Shown: positions 24,014-34,141 of the stretch, one piece after another
How the letters are laid out: each line of letters begins with the position of its first letter
How positions within the stretch are numbered: position 1 is the first letter of the stretch
Source of the DNA: Sphaeramia orbicularis
Taxonomy: Eukaryota > Chordata > Actinopteri > Kurtiformes > Apogonidae
NCBI RefSeq assembly: GCF_902148855.1
Contig: NC_043978.1
Location: 780,367 to 844,366 of the forward strand
Direction of reading: 5' to 3'
DNA: 64,000 nt
Notes under the pieces: generated by a model
Told to the model about the DNA's origin: nothing
Database searches by the model: none
What the model saw: the letters and a program-made list of their open reading frames with translations, nothing else
Translations under genes and position numbers: made by a program

Positions 24014-24647
24014 GTTTAGAGTGTCTTTAGTGTTTTGAAGTATTTAACCTCATAGTATTTGAAATGTTGATTGCTGACCTCTCAAACTGTATTGAATCTT
24101 TACCAAATTTTTAAAAAGCATGAGGTCGTTAAGCCTTGAGGATGGTTTTGGGGCATATGTTGATTGTCCATCCAGATATTTGTGTTGGACCTGATAATGC
24201 TGAGAATGCAGAAATGCTCCACGTTTTAATCCATCTGCACTTTTAACATTTCATTCATAAAAGTATTGGTCTGATCATGAACATGGAACAAAGCAGAGTC
24301 CACTGTAATAATATGAAAACACTGATTTCAACATAAACTCCCCAAACGAGCGTCCGATCAACACACAGGATGTAAACAGACTGAAACAAAAACGTGAACC
24401 ACAGAGACAGAACCACTGGGGAAAAAAAATAAAAACAACCTAAATCTAGAACCAGAGCTGCTCCCATTTTAACGTCTGTTTGATTCAACATTTCTACAGT
24501 TCCTTCAACCACAGGAGTGTCTGTGTTTCCTCCAGGGTCTGTTCTCTGACTGGATGATGAGCTTGTCTGTGGACCAACCAAATAATAAACCAAGTATTTC
24601 CGATCAATGGCATTAATATTTTTAGCTCGAGCTGTAATAACAAGCAT
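24014..24647 (-). other. unassigned sequence with a 130-codon frame on -
   Basis: The - strand frame 24647-24255 is open. Its first part (LVITARAKNINAID...) follows, across the LINE insert at 24648, the ORF1-like segment at 25415-25735. Its last 60 residues are hydrophobic (LWFTFLFQSVYILCVDR...) and may be untranslated sequence read by chance. I do not recognise it. Confidence 0.25.
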
Positions 24648-25393
24648 ATACGCAATGAACTACATGAAAAGAGAACATTTCCCCCAGAGGTAAAGCATTC
24701 TGGAACTCAACTTTCTCTAAAATTGAGTGGTCAAAACATGGACAATACCAAATAAATACTGTATTACAAACAAAATTAGAATTATACATCTCCAGATTTA
24801 CATCACGTATTTCCCTCCAACGCTATTTTGTCTCAATTTTCTGACGTGGAAAAATGTGTAACTTTTGTCATTCTTGTCGTGAAACTACTCCACACTTATT
24901 GTATGTGAACACTCTTCTAACTTCTGGTCTAAAATTGAAAAATTTATCTAATCTAAAAGTAATGAAAAAATAACTGTAACATCTCAAAATGTAATTACAT
25001 ATTTTGAACATGACATTCGTGATTTAGAATTTGTTGTAAATTTGATCATTTTATTTGGTAAATTTCATATACACAAAATAAATATACCAGAATACACCCA
25101 CATTTTCAAATCTTTCTGATGGAATTTGAAAAATATATTAAATCATTAGAATTTATCTTTAACAAAAAAGCACTAGCACCCTGGAAATGTATAAACAGTT
25201 CTCTAAAGTAGACTGAACTCTGATATATTTGTTTATTTTTGTTTTATACTATTGTTTGTCTATTGTACTTTGTGCCTTTATGCTTTTTCTTACATTTATT
25301 TGTTCAAATGCTTTTTCTTTTTGACATCTTGATGTTGTTCAAAATGTATATGTCTTATACACCCAAATATTTTCAATAAATAAAAAACAAAAA
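24648..25393 (+). mobile_element. 5'-truncated L1/Tx1-type LINE 3' end
   Basis: Encodes pieces of a LINE ORF2 C-terminus on + (KREHFPQRGKAFWNSTFS, then a CNFCHSCRETTPHLLY zinc-like motif). It ends in AATAAATAAAAAACAAAAA. It is flanked by the direct repeat acaagcat (24640-24647 and 25394-25401), so the insertion edges are defined. Confidence 0.75.
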
Positions 25394-25414
25394 ACAAGCA
25401 TTTCATCCCACCTG

Positions 25415-25735
25415 GTCTCAGAGCACCGATTGAATATCCCATATTTCTACATCTAGACGTCACAGTATAGGCATTCAGCTTTGGGTTCTCAGACTGAACT
25501 GCCAGGCCTCGTACCTTCTCCATTCGTCCACTGCTGTGAAAAGTCACATCATAGTAACGGGAAACAGTTCTGCTGCAAGCAGTGTCTCCTCTGGTTTGAT
25601 CTTCAGGCTTTCGAAGAGAATGACATGTCCAAAGTAGACCCTTTCTGGAAACGCTGCTTCTTTGTCCTTGAACTCAAATCTCAACATGTTCTTCAAACGG
25701 CTGGATCTCCCACTGACTGCGTCACAGCCAACATC
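25415..25735 (-). pseudogene. LINE ORF1/ZCCHC3-like RNA-binding domain fragment
   Basis: On the - strand: LKNMLRFEFKDKEAAFPERV, YFGHVILFESLKIKPEETLL, then after a one-base frame change YYDVTFHSSGRMEKV. This resembles the first domain of Tx1/L1-type ORF1 proteins and ZCCHC3-like proteins (FPxRxxFxxxxLxxxLGxxPxxx...FDVxF). No full CCHC knuckle follows in clean frame. It begins within about 10 bases of the truncated end of a U1 copy in the same orientation. It could be part of a snRNA-associated LINE or a host retrocopy; undecided. Confidence 0.4.
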
Positions 25736-25742
25736 ATGTTAC

Positions 25743-25815
25743 CAGTGCAATGGTTGAGCCTCGCCCTGGGTGAACCACCTTCTTGATCACGGTGTCTCCC
25801 CTGCCAGGTAAGTAT
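25743..25815 (-). pseudogene. U1 snRNA, 5' half only
   Basis: The - strand starts ATACTTACCTGGCAGGGGAG, the U1 5' end with its 5' splice-site-pairing ACUUACCU intact. It continues through stem I (AAGAAGGTGGTTCACCCAGG) to CATTGCACTGG, then leaves U1 at about nucleotide 73. Stem-loops II end to IV and the Sm site are missing. It is therefore a truncated copy. Confidence 0.85.
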
Positions 25816-26412
25816 GAGGCACAAGCGCGCCACAAAAGGGGGTGTTTTACAGACAGGCCAGCTGACCTATGGCGCCCATCATTCCCAAAGCACAGTCTGA
25901 AAGCACCATCGGTGAAAATAGTGAAAAACACCAAGGAATTCGCCCACGAGGCTTTTCTCCTCCTCCTCCCGCACTGACTGTCGACAGTTGCGCCCTCTGA
26001 TTGGCCCAGGGCCCCGGTAAAGAGACATGGTTTTCCAAAGCCTTACTTGTCTTGAAACTACCGGGCGAAATCTTACCTAGCCAGCATGGGCGGGCATTTA
26101 GATATCCCAGTGGAAACTGACGTTTAAGCCTAATCAAAAGGGACCATCCCGTTTGAGCCACCACCCTGTGGGGTGCCATTCGGGGCCGAGAAAACACACT
26201 CAGCGGTCCAGGTAAATCTCGGCCCGGCAAAGTGAAACAGCGGCTCTCAATGTTTCAGAGACTCCCTCCCACTGTTTGTGAGTGAATTGAGAGGCAGTGG
26301 TTTAACCAAAGCCTTTTCCAAGGAGACACACACACACACACACACACTACATTCGTGTTGACATCTCGCGAGAGCAACAGCTGACTCTTACCATTTGACA
26401 TGCAGAGAGAAA
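25816..26412 (-). other. GC-rich spacer between U2 and U1
   Basis: Intergenic in the snRNA cluster, upstream of the truncated U1 on -. It contains a CCAATCAGAGGGC box near 25993-26006 and a (CA)n run at 26328-26347. I cannot point to a certain PSE. The open frame on - (26230-25847) has no recognisable homology. Confidence 0.45.
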
Positions 26413-26555
26413 GGTTGCACCGTTCCTGGAGGTACTGCAATACCAGGTCGATGCGTGGAGCGGATGGAGCAAGCCCGTATTCCAGCTCCCTGATCCAAAA
26501 AGCAATTTAATATATGGTCCCCGGATAGGGGACATATCAGATATTAAACTGATAA
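26413..26555 (-). pseudogene. U2 snRNA, 3' portion (split by LINE)
   Basis: The - strand reads TTATCAGTTTAATATCTGAT, then the stem IIb/III region, GCTTTTTGG (Sm-site area), and GGTATTGCAGTACCTCCAGG to ACGGTGCAACC, the U2 3' end. It covers about nucleotides 46-188. Several stem positions differ from vertebrate U2, so the copy is diverged. The first 7 bases (TTATCAG) are repeated at the other side of the insertion (38509-38515). Confidence 0.93.
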
Positions 26556-27118
26556 AAACACTTTTTTTTTTCCTAGAAATTTTATTCGATAAAAGTGTAT
26601 TACAGAAAATACAAAAAAACAAAAAAACATCCCATTAAGGGCACATTGAATACAAAAATAAACCAAACATATCCAAATAAACAGCTGCTTTAACAAAACT
26701 GAAATACTGTGCCTTTTCTTAGAGAATATCTACATTTTTAAAAACAGAACAAAGAATAAATAATAAATACAGTACAATACATGACTCTTTTCAGAAACAT
26801 CGAGGCTCTGGGAATATTATTTTCCATCTGTCTTTGATTGTATCCCATCCCCACCTTTGTACTTCAGATAAACATATCTTAATAATGTCCAGTTCAATCC
26901 ATTTTACAATTCCATATTCAGTCCATTTGTAAGACTCCTTCATGAGTGATTGTCTGGCGTTCCACAGTTTTGCTTTTGTAATGGAGATCAATGTGATTAA
27001 AGGAAAGATGATTCTTCTGTATCGTCTTCATATTAAAATAAACCACTGTGTCATAATTCAGAGTCTTCAAACAGTCAAAACACTGTTTCAGTAAAACCCA
27101 CACAGATGATGCAAAGTT

Positions 27119-28535
27119 TTATTCCCATAAAACATGACGTATGGTCTCTTCAATAGAACACCTTTCTCTGGGACAGTATTTAATATTGTGTGCATATAGG
27201 ATAGATCTGACTGGAAGTTTTCTGTGTAAAACTAACCAGTTCAGATCTTTCAGCCTGGTGTCCAGTCCTGTGGTCTGAGCTCTTATCCAGCTAGCAGGAG
27301 CTCTGAACTCTGGTGGACTCAGTTGTTCCACCACGGTTTCATACAGCAACCGCTGTTTTTTTAACCATTCCAACATTTTTACATTCAAGCCATTTTTTGG
27401 ACCAAGACAACATACTGGAAATGTTTAGGAATTATTTCTGCCTTTGGAGTTCTATTATCCCATTTAGTTAAAAACATGAAAGGGATAGTGAGCCAGAATT
27501 TCAAAAGGACTTGACATTTATGAATATAGTTTGTGGACAACAACCAACAGATTTCAGAAAAGAATAACACATCTAGTTTCTAAGTAATATAATCTCTCCC
27601 TCCAGCTTCTATACACTGATACACTCTGTCACATTTTATGTATTCAAACCTCCCCAAAAGAAATTAAAGATCTGTTTCACGAGCAGTTTTCTGATGGAAA
27701 AAGGCATAGGAAATACATTCGCTGAATGTAACAAGGCTGGCAAGATGTCTGATTTAACAAATAAAGCTTTAGCAACATAAGACAGATGTCTATTCTTCCA
27801 CAAACCAAGTTTTTTATCAACCAAGTTTAACTTTTGGTCCAATTCCAAAAACTGTCTCCCTCAGGGTGACCAAAAGTGACACCCAGTACAGTCATGTGCC
27901 CCTGACATAAACTATACTCACCTATAGGATCTGTTCTCCAATGCCATTCCCCCAGATATTTGTATAATGTTTTTTTCTTATTGATTTTTGAACCTGAAGC
28001 ACAGAAAATTTTCAAGGGTTTTAAGAACCTCTTGTGCACTGTTATCGTATGCTAAATAAAGTATTGTATCATCTGCATATTGTGATCTTTAAAGTTTCAC
28101 CTCCTGGCAGTTTTAAGCCTCGTATGTTATTACTAGCTCTAACTGAACAGGCTAATGGTTCTATGTACAGAACATACAATAATGCAGACAGTGGGCATCC
28201 CTGACGTAGCCCTCTTGTTTGTTTCATCGGTCGACTGCGGTTTCCATCAACATTCACATGACATCTTAAATTATTATACAAAATAGACATCCAATGCAAA
28301 AATTGTGATCCAAACCAAAAGCATGTAAAGTTCTCATGAGAAAGGAGTGGTTAACTCTGTCAAAAGCTTTTTCGTGGTCTAAGCTGATGCAGATAGCTGA
28401 TAAATGTCTGTCTTTTAAATATGCCAGAACATTCCTGTGTAACTGAACATTCCAGGATATTTTCCTTCCTTTCACTGCGTTTGTTTGGTCTATCCCTACA
28501 ATGTGAGGCATGGCGGTGGCCAGCCGGTTGGTCAT
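27119..28535 (-). CDS. Keno-like LINE reverse transcriptase and C-terminal region (broken)
   Basis: Successive - strand segments: MTNRLATAMPHIVGIDQTNA, ICISLDHEKAFDRVNHSFL (palm, DxxKAFD), RGLRQGCPLSALLYVLYIEP, QYADDTILYLAYDNS (catalytic YADD near 28075), then a C-terminal part with SYVAKALFVKSDILPALLHS and near 27190 CPRERCSIEETIRHVLW, a zinc-binding-like end. The order is that of L1/Tx1 ORF2. Frames change several times. Confidence 0.85.
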
Positions 28536-28879
28536 GGCTTTACTCAGATTTTATATTCCACACATGGCATTGTTAAGGGATGATAATTTGCGAGCAGTTT
28601 AGCGTCACCTGTCAAACCGCCGGCGCACCTACTCTTAGAAATCCAGCCTTTTAACTACTTATTTCTTGCCTTTCAACGCTTACTCACTTGAACCCAACCT
28701 CTTAACCGTGTCTTTTTAACTTGACGCCATCAACGAAAACCTTCATCAGGGCAGGTCAGTATTGTAAGTGGATCCTTACCTGTGGCTGTCACCGACCGCT
28801 TCCCGCACTCTGCCTCTGGTATCTCGCTGCTACCACCGTGGCGTCATCCACAACACCCGGAGATAGTTCTCTTGTCCAA

Positions 28880-29935
28880 GCCAACAAACCCTGGTAAAGG
28901 CTTACCAGACAATCGCAGATCTCAAAGAGGAAATACTGCGCCTCTCCGCAGAACTAGCAGAGAAAAGTGCCCAGCTCTGTGGTTTCTCCAGCCGCCTTCC
29001 CACACTGTCCAGTCTGTTCCTGAAAAGCGCAGAGAAGCCCAAAGCCTCCTGTGATGATACGGTGTTATGGGATCCTTCCTCTGCCTGTTCTCACCCCCCG
29101 TGTTCTACACCCTGGTCTGAAGTGGTGATTCGTGGCCGCAAAAAGAACACGAGCAAAGACTCACTACCGCCGACCATCAGCACATCAAACCGCTTCGGCG
29201 TCCTGTCCGTGGAGGATGCTCCGGCTCCCCCCACCGCGGCTGGTGTGCCCCCCATCCCACCTGGCTCTGTCCGGGAACCGGCTCCTGCTGACTCCATGGC
29301 TGCCACCGAGCTGATTAAAGGCAACGGTCCTAAAGCCGGTCCTCCTGTGAAGCCTCCGTCCCAGGGTCCCCGCTCCTCGGCCCGACACCGCCTCCTCCGA
29401 GAGGCCCTCTGCCGTCACTCCAACAGTCCACCCGTGGAATGTCCACCTGAAGAGACCAGGGACCCCTCACCCTCAACCTCATCTCCCTCGACCACTTTCC
29501 CTCCAACCACGTTATCCTCGGGGACTCCATCCTCCGTCAGGTCCGTTTCTTTAACCCCACAACCAAGTGGTTTTCCTGGTTCCACCGTCACCTCCATCCT
29601 CATGAACTCCCTCAGCTGCTGCTCTCACTGCCGTCCACCGTTACCCGGATCATAGTTCCCGTGGGCTTCAATACCCTTCTTCTTCAACAGTCCGAAGTGA
29701 CGAAGGTTCATTTTAAAAAACCTCTTTGATTAAACTGAAAGGATCCGGGAAGGCTGTTTTCATTTCCGGGCCCCTCCCCTCCTTTGCCCGTGGTGTGGGC
29801 CAGTTCAGCCGACTCCTCAGCCTGAACACCTGGCTCCAGTCCGCCTCTGCTCTGAACGGCTTCAGTTTTATTGATACTTTAATCTGTCTGGAAAACCGCC
29901 CCCTCCTCTACAAGTCGATGGTGTCCACCCTCTAG
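28880..29935 (+). CDS. L2-type LINE ORF1 with esterase-like domain (broken)
   Basis: An N-terminal heptad stretch (TIADLKEEILRLSAELAEKS) suggests a coiled coil. A proline/serine-rich linker follows (29160-29480). At 29510 the frame NHVILGDSILRQV is the GDSI block of the SGNH/GDSL esterase domain known from CR1/L2 ORF1 proteins. The later blocks GKAVFISGPLPSFARGVGQF and LNTWLQSASALNGFSFID fit the same fold. The frame shifts near 29500 and 29700. Confidence 0.75.
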
Positions 29936-31399
29936 GACTAGGCAGCACGGTCCTTGGCTCAAACAATCCAACACGCTGTCCTGACCAAAACCACACCCAC
30001 ACCAATGTGACTATGCCCTCCCTTTCTGCTGCAGTCACCTGCTCCCCCTGCTGGTCCACATCTAATATCACCACGTTCAGAGTCTCCTATAAACATCTGT
30101 CGTGGAGAATAAAACACCACCCAGCTGATCTGTCCTCCTCTCCCAGCCCTCACTGTCCACCTGTCAACTAACACACCTCAGTGAATTCCTCTTCTCCTTC
30201 CCCCATCTCCAGCAGCCTACACCTCTGCCTTGCCCTTCCCCATTCCTGTCTATACCAGGTCTCGTATGGGGTTTTCACTCTGCTAAAGGATCGTAGGTGG
30301 TGACACAAATCCCATTACAACCAGCAGACAACGAACACCATGAGTCACCACCACCTAGCCGGTTTGGATTACTAAATGCACGTTCCATTGCCAATAAATC
30401 CTTCTCCCTAAATGAGCTTTTAACAACAGGAACTTGGATGCATTATTCCTGACGCAGACGTGGCAAGGGATGGGGAGTTCATTCATTTAAATGAGCTGTG
30501 CCCTCCTGGCTGCTCTGCTGTTGGTCAGCCCCGCCCCTGTCGCCGGGGCGGGGCCTGCTGTAGTGCACCAAGACAAATACATATGCAGAGGGATGAGCAC
30601 CGATGACTTTCACTATCTGAGTCACACAAGGATCAAGATTGGCTCGTCCAGTGTGTTTTACTGTTTCTTAATCTCCCGTCCCCCTGGCCCTGCTGGTGCC
30701 TTCTTAAGCGATTTCAGTGATTTCCTTACATCAATAATAAAACTGGAGAAGGTTTTAATTCTTGGGGATTTCAATCTGCACATCGACAATGACTCATCCA
30801 GCCCAGCAATGGAACTTTTAGCCATGACTGACACTTTTAACTCAAACAACATGTATCTGGCCCCACCCACAAGAAAGGCCACACCCTGGACCTGGTTTTC
30901 TCACTGGGCTTACACGTCACAAATGTGTGTGTTGAGGATGTCCACTGAGTGATCATTGTGGTGTGTTTTTTGACTTATGTGTGCATCTTGAGCCCAAGCC
31001 TGCACCTAGAAGGGCCAAGAGGAGGATTATTACAGAGTCCACAGCCCAGGATTCCGTGCCCCTGTTTAACCCTAGTCTTCTTAATGGAGTGTCCCGTGTG
31101 TGATGAGTTCACCCAGTGCTTTGCCACACACTGCAGCTCTATTCTTGACCAGGTGGCTCCCGTGAAAACTAATGTCACTCGTAAGTGGTCTGTCCCTGGA
31201 TAAATGAAAACATCTTAACCTAAGGAGAACTTGTCCAAAACTGAGCGTCTTTGGAAATCAACCAGTTGGAAGTACACAGGTACATCTGAAAGATCTCATA
31301 ACCTCCTTAAATAAAAGGATTAAGGAGGCAAGATCCAGCTACTTTCCACACCAACTTATAGCACAAACAAGAAAAACCCCAAAGTAATCTGTGACACAG

Positions 31400-33090
31400 T
31401 CCAGTCCAGTGTGTCCCCTGCTGCCCCCCCCTGTGCTCTGTAAAGCTGACAGCAGTGACTTCCTAAACTTCTTCACAGACAAGATCAGGGATATTAAACA
31501 CAATATCCCACCACCCTCTGGCCGTCTGACCCGAGCCGATCCCCCTCTGCAAACCTGGTCCTCTTTCGACCCTGTGACACTGGAGGACATCTCAGCACTT
31601 TTATCCAAAACAAAACCCTCCTCCAACTCTGCAGACCTCCTCCCCCATAAGCTCCTTGTCGGTGTCTTTGACACTATTGGACCATGGGTCACAAAGTTTT
31701 TTTAACCTGTCGCTCACAACTGGTTTGTTTCCCAGCTCCTTCAAACAGGCCATCATAGAACCTAAACTAAAGAAAACCACACTGGACCCCACAGACTTCA
31801 AAAGCTCCAGGCCCATTTCAAAGCTCCCCCTATTGGCCAAATCCTTGAGAAAGCAGTGTCTAAACAACTGACAGCTTTTCTGGAGACACACCAGATCTAT
31901 GACACTTTTCAGTCTGGGTTTAGACAACGCCACTCAACAGAAACCGCACTATTAAAGTGTCTAGTGACATCCTGATGGAGGCCGACTGGGAAATCCACGG
32001 TCTTGGTCCTGCTAGATCTGTCCTCGGCCTTTGACACAGTGGACCATACCATAATGATTGAGAGACTGAGGGACCTGGTAGGGATGTCAGGTCCTGTGCT
32101 AGACTGGTTCCTCTTACCTGACCGGCAGAAGCTTCACTGTGTCAATAAACAACTTCCAATCTGACTCAGCGGATCTACTGTGTGGTGTGCCCCAAGGCTC
32201 TGTCCGGGACCAGTCCTATTCTTACTCTGTCCTCCCACTTGGCCACATTATCCAACAGTACAGTGATGTCTCCTATCATCTATTCACAGATGACATCCAG
32301 ATGTACTGCTCCTTTAACTCCTCTGAGCCCCACAAACTGAGTTCCTTAATCATCTGCTTGTCAGAGCTGAAGCAGTGGCTAAATGAGAACAGCCTCCAGC
32401 TGAACTCCAGTCAAACACAGACCCTCATCATTGCCCCGGGATAGTGCAATCCCAGGGATCAAACATCACCTTGGAGACCTGAGTTCCTCGGTAAAGACAA
32501 AACTGAGGAATCTGGGTGTCATCTTTGACCAGGACATGTCTTTAGAATTCTACTCCAAACACCTAGTCAAAAACTGTTTCTTCCAACTCCACAACATCTC
32601 CAAACTCAGATCTGTGGTGTCCATCAATGAGCTCGAGATGATCATTCACGCTTTCGTATCTTCTCGCTTAGACTACTGCAACAGCCTGTTTACATGCTTA
32701 AACAGAAGGAGCTTGCCCGTCTACAGTTTGTCCAGAACTCTGCTGCCAGGCTCCTGACCCGCACAAACAGGAGAACCCACATCACTCCCATCCTTAAATC
32801 TCTCCACTGGCTCCTGTTCTATATCGTCTTCATTTCAAAATTCTTGTGCTACCTTTCCGGGCCCTACATGGCCAGGCCCCTGCATACATTGCTTCCCTGA
32901 TCCAGCCCTACAGCTCGACTCGTAGCCTGAGGTCTTCAGGACAGCACCTGCTGATGGTTCCACGGACCTGTTTTAGCACACGCGGTGACAGGTCTTTTAA
33001 AGCGTGGCACCACGTCTATGGAATGACCTGCCTCTACACCTACGGTCCATGGACTCTGTACAGAGCTTTAAGAAACACCTCCAAACCCTC
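31400..33090 (+). CDS. L2-type LINE reverse transcriptase (broken)
   Basis: Motifs in order: FQSGFRQRHSTETALLKV (31910), SSAFDTVDHTIMIERL (about 32025), CGVPQGSV (32180), LFTDDIQMY (32285), then the L2 C-terminal block SSRLDYCNSLFTCLNR, LQFVQNSAARLLTRTNRRTH ITPILKSLHWL and FRALHGQAPAYIASLIQPYS. This is the hallmark of fish L2/Maui elements. The catalytic motif is TDD rather than the usual ADD. Several frame changes. Confidence 0.85.
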
Positions 33091-33559
33091 CTGTTCAAAA
33101 GGCTTTTTAGTTTCTCACCTGACCCAGGACCACCACAGACTGATTACACTCTATGTATTCATCATGAAGTACTCCATGTGTCCACCCCCACCTCCCCCTC
33201 TTCCCCAGTCTCTCTAAATCTCTGTTGCTCTCTCTTTCTCTCCTTTACTCTCTCTCTTTAACCCCAACTGGTCAAGGCAGACAGCCATCCTCCAGGAGTC
33301 TGGGTCTGCTCCAGGTTTCTGCTGTTAAAGGGAACTTTTTCCTTCCACTGTCACCAATCACAAGTGTTTGCTCCTGGAGGATTCTGTTGGGTCTGTAAAC
33401 TTTAATTTGATTCTGATTTGAATGATAAAGCACTTTGTGACTCTGTCTGTGAAAAGTGCTCTATAAGTAAAATTTACTTACTTACTACCTTTTTTATACA
33501 GCAGCGATATCAGCCCTTCACACATACTTTCACTCATAACACCACATGTGTAGATCTCA

Positions 33560-33775
33560 TTAAAGACCTCTAACAGATGGGGTCCTATCAAGTCCCAAAA
33601 AGTCATAAAATTCTTTAGTGAGTCCATCTATACCCGGCACTTTTTCATCCTTCATATGTTTCAAAGCAAAATGTAATTCTTCTATATTTAAATCCTTTTC
33701 TAAGTTCTCTTTTAAATCTTCAGGTATTTGTTTATCAAGACAATCTAAAAATATACTTCCCTGGTTATGATCCAC
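33560..33775 (-). CDS. Keno-like LINE, N-terminal RT segment
   Basis: The - strand reads LKHMKDEKVPGIDGLTKEFY, the conserved start of L1/Tx1 reverse transcriptase (KxMKxGKSPGxDGLxxEFY). It is separated from the palm region by the nested L2-type LINE. Confidence 0.85.
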   Translation of the reverse strand: MDHNQGSIFLDCLDKQIPEDLKENLEKDLNIEELHFALKHMKDEKVPGIDGLTKEFYDFLGLDRTPSVRGL

Positions 33776-34141
33776 ACTCTTCAGTTTGAAAAGTTTGGCT
33801 AATGTGATACAGACAAATCCAGTAACCCCTCAGGGTCTTTAACTACCGTACCATCCTCTTTTGTTAAGGCCTGAATTGTTCTTGTTTGTCGATGAGTTTG
33901 TTGCTTTTTTAAAGAAAAGGATGAACATTCTCATGGTTTTCAAACTGCTCTCTTGTTGTTTAAAAGTAAAACTCTGGCGTTCTGCTCCAGTAACTCTCGC
34001 TGCGTTGTTGCAAAATAGAGAGACGGTCCTTATCAAAAGTACTTCCTGTCATATTATATTGAACATATATTTTCTGAATTTGTATCATAAATATACAGTT
34101 TTATACTTCCTTTTAGCTCTCTGTTTGCAATAATACATTAT

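Larger units (their letters stand above)
28580..33477 (+). mobile_element. CR1/L2-type LINE (Maui-like) nested in the Keno-like LINE
   Basis: A near full-length element of 4.9 kb, opposite in orientation to its host LINE. It interrupts the host reverse transcriptase between SLLYKKG (33516-33482 side) and NYHPLTM (28579 side). ORF1 lies at about 28880-29935, endonuclease at 30340-31200 and reverse transcriptase at 31400-33090. The 3' end is typical: TGTGAAAAGTGCTCTATAAG followed by TAAAATTTACTTACTTA. Several frameshifts are present. Confidence 0.88.

Noticed and set aside
25847-26230. 127-codon frame on - between U2 and U1
   Set aside because: GC-rich snRNA spacer, no recognisable domain, no codon-like constraint visible.
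29062-29655. 197-codon proline-rich frame as a host gene
   Set aside because: It lies between a coiled-coil and an esterase-like block and is followed by L2 endonuclease and RT, so it is LINE ORF1.
30491-30952. 153-codon frame as a novel secreted protein
   Set aside because: It contains EKVLILGDFNLHID, the endonuclease block of the L2-type LINE; the signal-like start is chance.
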